This document shows, piece after piece, positions 45,016 to 54,882 of a stretch of DNA of 64,000 bases. The DNA is from an uncultured SAR86 cluster bacterium (GTDB lineage: Bacteria > Pseudomonadota > Gammaproteobacteria > Magnimaribacterales > D2472). Below the pieces are notes generated by a model. The model did no database searches. It was not told the DNA's origin and worked only from the letters and a program-made list of their open reading frames with translations. Every line of letters starts with the position of its first letter. Position 1 is the first letter of the stretch. A program made the position numbers and the translations under genes. Location of the stretch: contig CABWYS010000001.1 of the NCBI GenBank assembly GCA_902509555.1, forward strand, positions 1 to 64,000, in the 5' to 3' direction.

Positions 45016-45585
45016 CTAATTTTTAATTACGGAAACTCTAGCAGGTCTCACAACCCTATCATGAAGCTCCCAACCCCTTTGAAATATATTTTCAATTTCA
45101 TTATTTTCTTTCTTTGGATCCTGTGAGGTCATTACAGCCTCATGCTTTACTGGATCAAAGTGTTCATTAACTGGGTAGATGGGTCTAATACCAAATTTAT
45201 CAAGGGCTGATTCAAAAGATTTCAGAGTTAACTCTACCCCCTCTCTGTCTTCTTTTGTTGAATCTTTAGAGAAGTTATTGAGTGCATGCTCTAGATTATC
45301 AACAACAGGCAATAATTCATTAAGCAGTCTTTCTACACCGTATTTATGAGCTTTTTCAATGTCAGCAGTATTTCTTTTGAAGGCATTATCAAGTTCAGCT
45401 CTTGATCTAAGCAATGCCTCCTCAAGATCCTTAATTTTTTCCTCTGCATTCTGGTTTTCATCAGCCTCTTGATCTAAAGAATCTATATCTTCTTCAATCG
45501 ATTCATCCTCTTCAAAAGTGTCCTCTGTATCAATAGACTCATCTTTAAGATCTGTTTTATCTTTTACTTTTTGTTTTTTAGCCAT
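45016..45585 (-). CDS. grpE: Nucleotide exchange factor GrpE
   Basis: 189 residues from the ATG at 45585. A TTG four codons earlier is in frame but would lie at or before the predicted transcription start. An acidic disordered N-terminal 50 residues is followed by the long coiled-coil (NAEEKIKDLEEALLRSRAELDNAFKRNTADIEKAHKYGVERLLNELLPVVDNLEHAL) and the beta domain (HFDPVKHEAVM, IFQRGWELHDRVVRPARVSV). It releases ADP from DnaK. First gene of the heat-shock operon. Confidence 0.97.
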   Translation of the reverse strand: MAKKQKVKDKTDLKDESIDTEDTFEEDESIEEDIDSLDQEADENQNAEEKIKDLEEALLRSRAELDNAFKRNTADIEKAHKYGVERLLNELLPVVDNLEHALNNFSKDSTKEDREGVELTLKSFESALDKFGIRPIYPVNEHFDPVKHEAVMTSQDPKKENNEIENIFQRGWELHDRVVRPARVSVIKN

Positions 45586-45605
45586 CTTTGTATCCAATTA
45601 ATCAA

Positions 45606-45637
45606 TATATTGGGATGACCCATGATGAGTTCAAGGG
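45606..45637 (-). promoter_or_regulatory. Sigma-32 heat-shock promoter of grpE-dnaK-dnaJ-dapB
   Basis: Reading leftward, CCCTTGAA (45630-45637) and CCCAATATA (45606-45614) are separated by 15 bases. This fits the RpoH pattern CTTGAA, 13-15 bases, CCCCATnTa. The start point would fall about 14 bases before the grpE ATG. It lies between fur and grpE. Confidence 0.8.
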
Positions 45638-45649
45638 TTAAAAGAGAAT

Positions 45650-46057
45650 TTATTTAATGGGTTTTACGTATAAAACCATGCTGTGATCAACTATTTCATA
45701 GCCCATTTCATTAGCAATTGATTCTTGGCGTTTTTCGATCAGCTCATCATGAAACTCAATAACCTTACCAGTTTCTAAACATACCATGTGGTCATGATGA
45801 TCATCAGGAGTAATCTCATAGACTGCATGGCCTTCTTCAAAGTTATGCCGAATAACTATCCCGGCAGATTCAAACTGAGTTAACACTCTGTATACAGTCG
45901 CTAAGCCTACGTCTTCACCAGAAGTAATAAGCTGCTTATATATATCTTCAGCGCTTAGGTGACGATTCTCGCTAGATTCAAGTGCTTCTATAATTCGTAT
46001 TCTAGGAAGGGTTGCTTTTAAGCCAGCTTTTTTTAATTCAGTATTTTCTTTACTCAT
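45650..46057 (-). CDS. fur: Ferric uptake regulator Fur
   Basis: 135 residues. The winged helix (LKATLPRIRIIEALESSENRHLSAEDIYKQLI, GLATVYRVLTQFESAGIV) is followed by the metal-binding dimer domain with HHDH at 87-90 and Cys93. E. coli Fur has a CxxC structural zinc site here; this protein has CLET, with only the first cysteine, as in Pseudomonas Fur. It represses iron-uptake genes with Fe2+. It is divergent from bamE across 45 bp, as in pseudomonads. Confidence 0.95.
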   Translation of the reverse strand: MSKENTELKKAGLKATLPRIRIIEALESSENRHLSAEDIYKQLITSGEDVGLATVYRVLTQFESAGIVIRHNFEEGHAVYEITPDDHHDHMVCLETGKVIEFHDELIEKRQESIANEMGYEIVDHSMVLYVKPIK

Positions 46058-46085
46058 GAACTTTTCGATGTATCCTCTTTCAAAG

Positions 46086-46091
46086 TATAAT
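46086..46091 (+). promoter_or_regulatory. -10 box for bamE
   Basis: Consensus TATAAT, 11 bases before the bamE ATG; no ribosome-binding site and no clear -35. The predicted leader is about five bases. The opposite strand of the same bases reads TATACT (46084-46089) and could serve fur. Confidence 0.4.
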
Positions 46092-46102
46092 CAAATCATC
46101 TC

Positions 46103-46444
46103 ATGAAGCAATTAACAAAAGCCTTTTTAATCATTATTTTGTCTCTTGGTGGAGTATCGAGCTGCTCATCTTTAGCCCCATTTAAAGTTGCAGTCCTGCA
46201 AGGCAATATTATTGAAGATGAGGACGTAGAGCAACTTGTAAAAGGTCTTTCAAAAGATCAGGTGCAATATCTACTTGGAACTCCTCTGCTTAACAGTCCC
46301 ATTCATCAAAATAGATGGGATTATTTTTATTCAGTTAAGGTTGGTGAAATGGTTGTTGGTGAAAAAAAATTGTCATTGAAATTTGATATAAATCAAAGAC
46401 TAGATACATGGGTACTTGAAGAAACCACCCTGGCAGATAACTAA
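46103..46444 (+). CDS. bamE: Outer-membrane assembly lipoprotein BamE
   Basis: 113 residues. The lipoprotein signal ends at a lipobox VSSC with Cys21. GNIIEDEDVEQLVKGLSKDQVQYLLGTPLLNSPIHQNRWDYFYSV is the SmpA/OmlA-BamE core. It binds BamD and stabilises the BAM complex with BamA, which is encoded elsewhere in this window. Its stop overlaps the convergent rnfH-family gene by four bases. Confidence 0.95.
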   Translation: MKQLTKAFLIIILSLGGVSSCSSLAPFKVAVLQGNIIEDEDVEQLVKGLSKDQVQYLLGTPLLNSPIHQNRWDYFYSVKVGEMVVGEKKLSLKFDINQRLDTWVLEETTLADN

Positions 46445-46737
46445 GAATCTTTTTCTAAATTCGCTTTATTTTTTCTTCTTTCTTTAGGGTCTTGAAAAAG
46501 TGATTTATAAATTTCTAATCTCTCCCCTTGAGACATCCTATGATTAATTGGCTTGGCCTTATATTTTCCATCTAATTCCTCCCCATTGATTCCAACTCTT
46601 AATAAATCGATTTCTTCTTGATGAATCTTTTTTACCTCTGACAATTCTAGAACTTCTTTTGCAGTAATGCTTTCTGAAACATCCAGCTCTAAAAAACTAG
46701 AATCAGCTCCATTTTGAATAGACACATATATCTTCAT
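46441..46737 (-). CDS. rnfH: RnfH family ubiquitin-like protein
   Basis: 98 residues. The first about 80 form a beta-grasp fold (IYVSIQNGADSSFLELDVSESITAKEVLELS, LRVGINGEELDGKYKAKPINHRMSQGERLEIYKSLFQDPKERRKNKA), matching RnfH proteins. Despite the name there is no good link to the Rnf complex; the function is unknown. It overlaps ratA by four bases, the normal ratA-rnfH pair. Confidence 0.92.
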   Translation of the reverse strand: MKIYVSIQNGADSSFLELDVSESITAKEVLELSEVKKIHQEEIDLLRVGINGEELDGKYKAKPINHRMSQGERLEIYKSLFQDPKERRKNKANLEKDS

Positions 46738-47159
46738 TTTAACAATTGATTTGCAAAAGCATTTATAAATTTGTGGCCAATGTTATCTACCATAGATTGG
46801 GTAGCAATAATTTTCAGAGCAAATGGAAGGGTAAATTTAGTTTCAAAGTTTACCTTTGTCTGATTTTCATTGATTGCTTCTAAAGTCCACAGCGCATAAA
46901 AATCTAAAAAAGGGCCCTTGGATTGAGTGATGCTAATCTCTTGACCGTTAGTTTGATTGTCCGATTCAAATGTATAGGTTTTGTTAAGCAATGAAAAAAC
47001 TAATCTGCCCATGACGCAACCCTCTTCATCATCAGCAAGACGGGACGATTCTAGACAACCGGGTAAAAAGTCTTTATAGGACTCAAAGTTATTGATTAAT
47101 GCAAGTATTCTTTCCGGGGGTGCTTCAAATATTTCAGAACCCTCAAAGCTACTCGACAT
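46734..47159 (-). CDS. ratA: RatA, START-domain ribosome association toxin / CoQ-binding protein family
   Basis: 141 residues of the polyketide-cyclase/START fold: FEAPPERILALINNFESYKDFLPGCLESSRL, FSLLNKTYTFESDNQTNG, KGPFLDFYALWTLEAINENQTKVNFETKFTLPFALK. Bacterial relatives (E. coli RatA/YfjG) have been described as blocking 70S formation; eukaryotic Coq10 relatives bind ubiquinone, and a quinone role is equally plausible. It precedes rnfH and lies near smpB, as in other gammaproteobacteria. Confidence 0.93.
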   Translation of the reverse strand: MSSSFEGSEIFEAPPERILALINNFESYKDFLPGCLESSRLADDEEGCVMGRLVFSLLNKTYTFESDNQTNGQEISITQSKGPFLDFYALWTLEAINENQTKVNFETKFTLPFALKIIATQSMVDNIGHKFINAFANQLLK

Positions 47160-47161
47160 TT

Positions 47162-48520
47162 TTAACTTACTAGTTGGTAAATGAAAACCGCTGCAACCAG
47201 AACTGGAGAGATAAATTTAATAAAAAATCTCCAAATTTTAAATATAGTAAGGTGAATGCCTGAAAATTCATCAAGAGCAAGGTTAGGTTTAAGAAACCAC
47301 CCAGCAAAAATTGCAACCATCATTCCTCCAATGGGCATCAGAAACTGATTAGCCAAATAATCTATTGAATCTAAGAAATTGAGATCTCCAATAAACGATA
47401 TATCAGACCAATCATTGAAACTAAGTACGCTGCCTATACCAATTACCCATGCAAAAAGCCCTAGGGTTAAAGCAGCAGAAAACCGCGAGACAATCTTTTC
47501 TTCTTCAAAATATGCAACACTTGGTTCCAGGAGAGATATTGCACTACTTAATGCAGCAATCGATAACAGTGCAAAGAAAGCTGGCCCGATAATATTGCCT
47601 AAAGGCATATCAACAAAAGCAGATAACAGACTTACAAAAACAAGGCCTGGCCCAGCGCCTGGCTCTAGACCATATGCAAAAATAATTGGAAAAATTGCAA
47701 GGCCAGCCAATATAGCTATCAAAGTATCCAAGCCTGCAACAGTTAGTGAGGTTTTAAATATATTTTCTTCTTGAGGCATATAGGATCCGTAGCACATTAT
47801 CGAACCCATGCCTAAACTTAAACTAAAGAATGCTTGTCCCATAGCTCTTAAAAAGGTTGTAGCATCCACTTCTGAAAAATCTGGGGCAAATAAAAAGTTT
47901 AAACCTCTGGCAAAATCACCATTAATCATTGCGTTAATAACCATTACCATCATCAAAATAAATAACATTGGCATTAACAATCGGACCATTCTCTCTATCC
48001 CGCCAATAACGCCTGCTGAAATAATAATAATATTCAAAGCTATAAAAATTGAATGCCAAAACAATAATCGGGATGGAGATGCGGTAACTATATTAAATTG
48101 CTCCAGGGAAGAAATATCAGGTGTAGGAAAAGCAGCTATGATTATATAGTTCAAACAAATGCCAGCTATTACGCTGTAAAAAGAAAGGATTAGAATTCCT
48201 GAAATTAAGCCGCCCCAACCCACAGCCTGCCATTTGCCTGTTTGCCCTGAGTCTATTGCTGCGGTTTTCATAGCATTAACTGGACTTTTCCTAGCACGTC
48301 TTCCAATCATTATCTCAGCCATCATAATCGGCAGACCAACTGCGAGGATGCAGAGAAGGTATATTAATACAAAAGCGCCGCCGCCTTCAGTTCCAGCTTT
48401 ATATGGAAAACCCCAAATATTACCTAAGCCGACCGCTGATCCAGCTGCTGCAAGCACGAATGTCCACTTTCCTACCCAGGAGACTGTTTCATTGATTTTT
48501 GAAGAAGTATTTCCGTTCAT
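47162..48520 (-). CDS. Sodium-dependent transporter of the NSS (SNF) family
   Basis: 452 residues with about 11-12 transmembrane helices. The first helix carries AAAGSAVGLGNIWGFPYKAGTEGGGAFVLIYLL, the sodium and substrate unwound segment of LeuT-type carriers; AEIMIGRRARKSPV and the sixth-helix region AFFSLSLGMGSIMCYGSYMP are also typical. It probably imports an amino acid or similar amine with Na+. The substrate cannot be told from the sequence. Two bases upstream of ratA. Confidence 0.93.
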   Translation of the reverse strand: MNGNTSSKINETVSWVGKWTFVLAAAGSAVGLGNIWGFPYKAGTEGGGAFVLIYLLCILAVGLPIMMAEIMIGRRARKSPVNAMKTAAIDSGQTGKWQAVGWGGLISGILILSFYSVIAGICLNYIIIAAFPTPDISSLEQFNIVTASPSRLLFWHSIFIALNIIIISAGVIGGIERMVRLLMPMLFILMMVMVINAMINGDFARGLNFLFAPDFSEVDATTFLRAMGQAFFSLSLGMGSIMCYGSYMPQEENIFKTSLTVAGLDTLIAILAGLAIFPIIFAYGLEPGAGPGLVFVSLLSAFVDMPLGNIIGPAFFALLSIAALSSAISLLEPSVAYFEEEKIVSRFSAALTLGLFAWVIGIGSVLSFNDWSDISFIGDLNFLDSIDYLANQFLMPIGGMMVAIFAGWFLKPNLALDEFSGIHLTIFKIWRFFIKFISPVLVAAVFIYQLVS

Positions 48521-48525
48521 ATTAT

Positions 48526-48963
48526 TTAGGTATAAGGATTATATAAAAATGCCAAAGAGGTTATGCAACATATTGTAACTAAGTTTGTTATCAAAGTTCT
48601 CGCATTTGCATATTTTATATTGGCTTGAAAATAAGAGTTATTCTTTTTCTCAAAACTTAAAAAAAGCTGTAGCGACATAATTAACAAAATAAGGCTTGTT
48701 GAAAGATTCACAAAGGAAACTAATGCTACTGCATAACCTAAAAGAGAGAATCCAATTGCATACCAAAGGTTTTTTGATGTAACTTGCGGACCTTCCCAAC
48801 CCCAGATCATGCCACCCAAGAAAGCAATCACAATACCTCCATATATTGCTAGAAACTGAATTGAATGAATTGCTAGAGTTTGATGAAAAATCCATGGAAT
48901 TAAAGCCAAAAAAATAAATAAGCATAACCCCCAGTAAATTAAAGTCACTTTAGTCTTTTGCAT
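48526..48963 (-). CDS. DUF3429-like membrane protein
   Basis: 145 residues from the ATG at 48963, which has GAGGG at a good distance; a TTG seven codons earlier lacks one. Four or five hydrophobic helices, with the segment FLAIYGGIVIAFLGGMIWGWE typical of DUF3429. Function unknown. It lies five bases before the NSS transporter gene and diverges from smpB. Confidence 0.75.
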   Translation of the reverse strand: MQKTKVTLIYWGLCLFIFLALIPWIFHQTLAIHSIQFLAIYGGIVIAFLGGMIWGWEGPQVTSKNLWYAIGFSLLGYAVALVSFVNLSTSLILLIMSLQLFLSFEKKNNSYFQANIKYANARTLITNLVTICCITSLAFLYNPYT

Positions 48964-49019
48964 AAATACCCTCAAAATTTGCAAATAGTTTGAACAGATT
49001 CATAATTGTGGGAATCATT

Positions 49020-49484
49020 ATGAATGCTAAAAATAATAATATCATCGTCAAGAATAAAAATGCTGCGAGAAATTATCACCTGAGTGATAAATATCAAGCT
49101 GGCTTAGTTTTAGAAGGCTGGGAAGTTAAAGGCTTAAGAAATGGCAAGGTTGATGTTAAAGATTCATATGTAACTCTTAAAAATAATGAAGCCTGGGTTA
49201 TCGGTTTAAAAATTGATCCTCCCCCATCCCTAAAAAATGATCAGATAAACCCAACAAGATCTAGAAAATTACTCTTAAATAAAAGAGAGATAAATAATAT
49301 TTTAGAAGCTATAGGTCAACAAGGTCTTACCTGTGTCTTAACAACAATATATTGGAAAGAAAATAAAATTAAATGTGATATTGCAATAGGCAAAGGAAAG
49401 AAAACCTATGACCAAAGAGAAGATGTTAAACAAAGAGACTGGAATAGAGAAAAACAAAGAATTTTAAAAAATTCAAATCGCTAG
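49020..49484 (+). CDS. smpB: SsrA-binding protein SmpB
   Basis: 154 residues from the ATG at 49020; an in-frame TTG 10 codons earlier is less likely. KNKNAARNYHLSDKYQAGLVLEGWEVKGLRNGKVDVKDSYV is the OB-fold start; the C-terminal tail YDQREDVKQRDWNREKQRILKN is the helix that enters the empty mRNA channel. It brings tmRNA to stalled ribosomes. The tmRNA gene follows 29 bp downstream. Confidence 0.97.
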   Translation: MNAKNNNIIVKNKNAARNYHLSDKYQAGLVLEGWEVKGLRNGKVDVKDSYVTLKNNEAWVIGLKIDPPPSLKNDQINPTRSRKLLLNKREINNILEAIGQQGLTCVLTTIYWKENKIKCDIAIGKGKKTYDQREDVKQRDWNREKQRILKNSNR

Positions 49485-49495
49485 TCATTTTCATA

Positions 49496-49501
49496 TATAA
49501 T
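49496..49501 (+). promoter_or_regulatory. -10 box of the tmRNA gene
   Basis: TATAAT stands 12 bases before the mature tmRNA 5' end, which RNase P would create. A weak TTCAAA is found 18 bases further upstream. Confidence 0.5.
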
Positions 49502-49513
49502 CATCCACCCCAT

Positions 49514-49863
49514 GGGGGCGAATTGGGTTCGACGTTTTTATTGGATTCCAAAGCGCATGCCAAGATTGTGGTAACTCTTGTAAAACATACTACAAAAAAA
49601 TTAGTTGCAGAAAACGACAACTACGCTTTAGCCGCTTAATTGGCTAACCAATGCAAGAATTGTCTATGGTTTGAAGCATTGGCAAAATACATAGTCTAGT
49701 TTTGCTGTGGAGTCTTAACACAGTAACGCGAAACATAATTTAGACTAGCCTTTAATACCCTGCTCTTCGGGTCATTGAGGTGAAACAAAAAGAATGAGCT
49801 AAGCATGTAGAAGTCAGGTTGAAGAACTAACGGACGCGGGTTCAATTCCCGCCGCCTCCACCA
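49514..49863 (+). ncRNA. ssrA: Transfer-messenger RNA (tmRNA)
   Basis: 350 nt. The 5' GGGGGCGAATTGGGTTCGACG and 3' GCGGGTTCAATTCCCGCCGCC arm with encoded CCA form the tRNA-like domain; GGGGGCG pairs with CGCCTCC in the acceptor stem, with discriminator A. The tag frame at 49607-49639 is GCA GAA AAC GAC AAC TAC GCT TTA GCC GCT TAA, giving AENDNYALAA; with the charged alanine the appended tag is AAENDNYALAA. The resume codon is preceded by the usual TTAGT. With SmpB it rescues stalled ribosomes and marks the products for ClpXP. One-piece form, not permuted. Confidence 0.98.
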
Positions 49864-49866
49864 TCT

Positions 49867-51828
49867 TTATTTCAATAAAGTCCTGTTAAAGTGCTCTAGC
49901 ATTTTCTTGTATAGCATCAATCTATTCTCAGGCTTTCTAAAGCCATGCCCTTCTTTCTCAACAATAATTAATTCGTGCTCTTTACCAGCTTCTTCTAATG
50001 CATCAGCTAATGCATAGGCGTGCTCTATAGGCGCACGTTGATCTTCCTTGCCTGAAACAATAATAATTGGAGCTTCAAGTTTATCGGCTTGTTGCACAGG
50101 TGACATTGCTTTAATTTTTGCAGGATCTTGGCCAAGAGTTTTATCTAAATATTTACCACCCCATTTTATGGTTTTAATATCCCCTTCGTCATACAGCATT
50201 TCTAAATCAAATACTCCAATATATGCAACAGATGCTTTATAAAGATCTGGACGGAGCATTGGAGCCATTGCAGCAGAGTATCCTCCAAAACTGCCGCCAT
50301 AAATTCCAATTCTTTCAGGGTCAGCTATTCCTTGATTGATGGCCCATTCAGTTGCCTCAATAATATCCTGTTGAGTATCTCCTCCCCATTCTCCAAATCC
50401 CATCTGAGTAAACTCCTTTCCATAACCTGTTGAGCCTCTAAAATTAACTTTCAGTACAGCATAACCAGCTTGAGAAAAAATGTGAGTGTCTGGATCAAAA
50501 CCCCATGAGTCTCTGGCATGAGGTCCTCCATGAGGTATAACTATCATAGGAGCTGATTGGTCCTCTTGCTGATTCTTTGCTGGGGTGTAATACCCATGAA
50601 TCTTCACACCATCAGAGTTTATAAAATTGAATGGCACCTCATGCTCTAGCCCTTGATCATCAATTTCAGGCCACATAGTAAGCAAATATTTAACTTGATT
50701 TTTTTTAAGATCATATAAGTAATATTTTGAGGAGGATGCAGAGTCGCCTACGGCAATAATTAATTTGTCTCTATTTTTAGATAAATCCACCAATCCAATT
50801 TCTTTCTTATCAAAAACTTCTATATTTCCATTGAAAGCTTGGACTGCTTGCATGATTGAATTTTGTAACGGGTCATCATTTTCAAACCAATAAGCTTTGG
50901 CGTATCCAGGATTAATTGTGGCGCCAAGAACCTTGTCATCTATGATTTGCGGATAAGCATCATACTCCGGGTGATGAAAGACCACCTGAGTCTCTCCAGT
51001 TTTGGCATCGATCTCCTTGATTTGATAAGTTGAAGTCTCTGTACTGTCTACAATGTGAATTGTAGAATCATCTTTTGCAATATTAACAGGATAAATCTCG
51101 CCATCTCCATATGGTGTTTTACTTAATACTTGCCACTCATCCTTCTTGGAAGCACGGTACATAGTGACGGTGTTATTATCAATATCACTTCCAACAGCAA
51201 ATCTTGGTGTGCCTGAGCTATCTGAAACAAACTGCCCTCCAGCCAATGGAGATTTACCTAGTCTTTTTTGCTGACCGTTATAAACGTTTAATCTAATAGC
51301 ATCAGCAAAACCACCATTATTTTGTTTTCCAAATACACTTACAGACAAAAGCACATGCTTCTCATCATCTTCAAGGATGTTCTCTACATAACCATAAGAG
51401 AACTTGTCAACCACTTTACCTCTAGCACCTGAGGTTCTTGCTCTCATTCCAAATACATAAGCAGGTTTTTTAGAATCATAATTAATTGCAAAATATTCAC
51501 CTATGGAGCCTCTACCCCAAGAATCATAATATCCAATTTGTATTAACAAACGTTCATTATTAACCCAGTAATAACTCGCAACCTCTTCTTCTTTAGTAAG
51601 AGTAATGGCGTTAATTAAACTTAAATCTTCTGCATTAAAAATTGAAATGCCTTTTTTATCATCAGGCATCTTGGTGAGAACACTGATCATCCTGCCGTCA
51701 GGTGAGATTTTTACATTAGTGTATGAAGGCAGAGAGCTAAACCTTTCTACAAAATCTTCGCTGACGCCTAGATCAGCAAATGAATTAAAGCTTAATAAAA
51801 GAAATATTGATAATATGGAGTTTTTCAT
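49867..51828 (-). CDS. S9 family (prolyl oligopeptidase-like) serine peptidase, exported
   Basis: 653 residues. The signal peptide (about 1-18, ending FNSFA) indicates periplasmic location. A beta-propeller-like domain spans about 25-390. The alpha/beta hydrolase domain carries HGGPHARDSWGFD, nucleophile Ser513 in GGSFGGYS, Asp596 in GKEDQRAP and His628 in EGHGF. It probably trims oligopeptides or cleaves dipeptides from N-termini. It converges on tmRNA, its stop lying three bases past the CCA end. Confidence 0.93.
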   Translation of the reverse strand: MKNSILSIFLLLSFNSFADLGVSEDFVERFSSLPSYTNVKISPDGRMISVLTKMPDDKKGISIFNAEDLSLINAITLTKEEEVASYYWVNNERLLIQIGYYDSWGRGSIGEYFAINYDSKKPAYVFGMRARTSGARGKVVDKFSYGYVENILEDDEKHVLLSVSVFGKQNNGGFADAIRLNVYNGQQKRLGKSPLAGGQFVSDSSGTPRFAVGSDIDNNTVTMYRASKKDEWQVLSKTPYGDGEIYPVNIAKDDSTIHIVDSTETSTYQIKEIDAKTGETQVVFHHPEYDAYPQIIDDKVLGATINPGYAKAYWFENDDPLQNSIMQAVQAFNGNIEVFDKKEIGLVDLSKNRDKLIIAVGDSASSSKYYLYDLKKNQVKYLLTMWPEIDDQGLEHEVPFNFINSDGVKIHGYYTPAKNQQEDQSAPMIVIPHGGPHARDSWGFDPDTHIFSQAGYAVLKVNFRGSTGYGKEFTQMGFGEWGGDTQQDIIEATEWAINQGIADPERIGIYGGSFGGYSAAMAPMLRPDLYKASVAYIGVFDLEMLYDEGDIKTIKWGGKYLDKTLGQDPAKIKAMSPVQQADKLEAPIIIVSGKEDQRAPIEHAYALADALEEAGKEHELIIVEKEGHGFRKPENRLMLYKKMLEHFNRTLLK

Positions 51829-51848
51829 TTGTAAAGTTTACTTGACAT

Positions 51849-51876
51849 AATATAGTTGATCAATCAATTATAACAA
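51849..51876 (-). promoter_or_regulatory. Candidate promoter of the S9 peptidase gene
   Basis: TTGTTA (51871-51876), 16-base spacer, TATATT (51849-51854), with about 20 bases to the ATG. On the opposite strand the spacer also has a TTGACA (51842-51847) without a well-placed -10, and a TAATAT (51953-51958) eight bases before rpsT. Which element drives rpsT is not clear. Confidence 0.4.
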
Positions 51877-51966
51877 CGTTTTAAAATTGCACGTTAAGGA
51901 AGAGATAAATAAAAGTAGACAGATGAATTTAAGATCATTAAACTAGCGCATCTAATATTTAAAGAT

Positions 51967-53249
<1,283 letters not shown>

Positions 53250-53507
53250 TTACTTAGAAATGACGTTGACTGTCTTTTTTTGCTTGATGCCTTTGTAAGT
53301 GAATTGCACTTGACCGGCTGAAGTCGCGAATAAAGTATGATCTTTACCCATGCCGACATTTTCTCCTGGATGAGTATTGGTCCCACGTTGACGTATTATA
53401 ATTTCACCTGGTTTTACAGTCTGGCCGCCAAAACGCTTGACACCCAATCTCTTGGAATTGGAATCTCTACCGTTTTTACTGGAACCACCTGCTTTCTTAT
53501 GTGCCAT
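53250..53507 (-). CDS. rpmA: 50S ribosomal protein L27
   Basis: 85 residues. [28 protein letters not shown] and [20 protein letters not shown] are diagnostic. The N-terminal tail reaches the peptidyl transferase centre; it has the gammaproteobacterial form that needs only Met removal, not the Firmicute extension. Two bases after rplU. Confidence 0.98.
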   Translation of the reverse strand: MAHKKAGGSSKNGRDSNSKRLGVKRFGGQTVKPGEIIIRQRGTNTHPGENVGMGKDHTLFATSAGQVQFTYKGIKQKKTVNVISK

Positions 53508-53509
53508 TT

Positions 53510-53827
53510 CTATTTACCTACGTTGATTTCTTTGATTTTAATCTGAGTATATCTCTGTCTGTGTCCAATTTTTCTCATGCTATGTTTTCTTCTGCGGAAC
53601 CTAAGAATAGACACTTTTTCACCTTTTACTTCTTCGACTATCTCAGCTACAACTTTGGCATTTTCTATGTATGGCTGACCTATCTGAACATCATCTCCAT
53701 CAACATATAGCATAACGTTTTCAAAAGCATGATCTACTCCTGATTCCTCTTGCATTAAATCGACTTCTAGGACTTGTCCTAGCTCGACTTTATGTTGTTT
53801 TCCACCTGCTTCTATTACTGCGTACAT
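53510..53827 (-). CDS. rplU: 50S ribosomal protein L21
   Basis: 105 residues from the ATG at 53827 ([23 protein letters not shown]), the conserved L21 start; a longer frame from a TTG is not supported. [23 protein letters not shown] binds 23S rRNA. First gene of its operon, with a short predicted leader of about 15 bases, so no L21 leader structure is expected. Confidence 0.98.
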   Translation of the reverse strand: MYAVIEAGGKQHKVELGQVLEVDLMQEESGVDHAFENVMLYVDGDDVQIGQPYIENAKVVAEIVEEVKGEKVSILRFRRRKHSMRKIGHRQRYTQIKIKEINVGK

Positions 53828-53848
53828 AGTTATCTCTAAAGGTGGCAA

Positions 53849-53877
53849 AATATACGCTTTCTGAAAGAAATTATCAA
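53849..53877 (-). promoter_or_regulatory. Promoter of rplU-rpmA-obgE
   Basis: TTGATA (53872-53877), exactly 17 bases, TATATT (53849-53854): a near-consensus sigma-70 promoter in the 86-bp divergent spacer with ispB. Confidence 0.75.
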
Positions 53878-53885
53878 TACTTATG

Positions 53886-53891
53886 TATAAT
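53886..53891 (+). promoter_or_regulatory. -10 box of ispB-fabA-fabB
   Basis: Consensus TATAAT, 22 bases before the ispB ATG. No good -35 is seen. It lies just beyond the rplU promoter on the other strand. Confidence 0.45.
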
Positions 53892-53913
53892 TTTAGGCTT
53901 CTAATTATTTAAG

Positions 53914-54882
53914 ATGTACGTACTCAAAAAAACCACTTCGGCTGAACTCAGAAGAGTTCAATCCACTATCAAAAAAGAGCTTGCTAGCGAAAAAATAATT
54001 CAAGAAATTTATGAATACATTTTTAATGCAGAGGGTAAAAAAACAAGAGCTTTGCTCTGTTTACTTGCCTCTAAAGCATCAGACATAAAGTCTAATAATA
54101 GAATTAATTTAGCTAGCATTATTGAGCTTTTACATACAGCAACATTAGTTCATGACGATGTTGTGGATGAGTCTGAGCTAAGACGTGGTACCAGATCTGT
54201 GAATCAAGTCTGGACAAATTCATACAGCGTCTTGATGGGTGATTTTATATATTCGAAAGCCTTTATTTTAATGGTAAAGCTTGGGATCCCTGCTATCTTA
54301 GATGAGTTAGCAAAAGCGACCAATGACATAGCTAGAGGCGAAATTATTCAATTAGAACTCTTTGAAAAAAAACAACTGATTGAGCTTAAAGACTTGCTCA
54401 AGGTTAGCTATTTAAAAACGGGGAGACTTTTTGAGGCATCTGCAAAAACCGGGGCCATGCTTGCATGCAGATCTGCAGAAGAAATTAAAACATTTGGGTT
54501 GCTGGGAAAGGCTTTAGGAACAGCATTTCAGATTCAAGACGATATTTTAGATTATGAGGCGTTAAAGCTTGATACGGGAAAGCCAGCCTTGAAAGATTTC
54601 AAGGAGGGAAAAATTACATTTCCTTTGTATTTTGCTCTTCAGCAGGCTAATACAAAAGATAAAAATTTTATTATGAGCCAATTGGGTCAATCAAAAATAT
54701 TAAAAAAAGATCAAAATAAAATCTATCAATTAATACGAAATGATAAAACTCAAAAAGAAATAAATGCTTTGTTAGAAAAATATACAAAAGAAACCTTAAA
54801 GCATCTGAATAAATTAAAGTATCATGCCTGCTACAATGAGATGCTAGACTTAATAAAATTCTCCAAAATAAGGAAAATATGA
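53914..54882 (+). CDS. ispB: Polyprenyl (octaprenyl) diphosphate synthase IspB
   Basis: 322 residues, trans-prenyltransferase. First aspartate-rich motif DDVVD at 81-85 (LVHDDVVDESELRRG), second QDDILDYE with Asp209, Asp210 and Asp213; GKKTRALLCLLAS binds substrate. It makes the side chain of ubiquinone. Chain length of eight is assumed from the family and from the classical divergence from rplU. The stop overlaps fabA by four bases, an unusual linkage of quinone and fatty-acid genes. Confidence 0.94.
   Translation: MYVLKKTTSAELRRVQSTIKKELASEKIIQEIYEYIFNAEGKKTRALLCLLASKASDIKSNNRINLASIIELLHTATLVHDDVVDESELRRGTRSVNQVWTNSYSVLMGDFIYSKAFILMVKLGIPAILDELAKATNDIARGEIIQLELFEKKQLIELKDLLKVSYLKTGRLFEASAKTGAMLACRSAEEIKTFGLLGKALGTAFQIQDDILDYEALKLDTGKPALKDFKEGKITFPLYFALQQANTKDKNFIMSQLGQSKILKKDQNKIYQLIRNDKTQKEINALLEKYTKETLKHLNKLKYHACYNEMLDLIKFSKIRKI

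Noticed and set aside
47379-48578. Several open frames of 110-130 codons opposite the NSS transporter gene
   Set aside because: They are antisense to a clear multi-helix transporter and have no recognisable domain or start signals.
49865-49880. Hairpin CTTTAT-TTCA-ATAAAG just after the tmRNA CCA end, as a terminator
   Set aside because: The six-pair stem is all but one pair A-T and has no T-run on the plus strand. It overlaps the end of the S9 peptidase gene, so it is not convincing as an intrinsic terminator.
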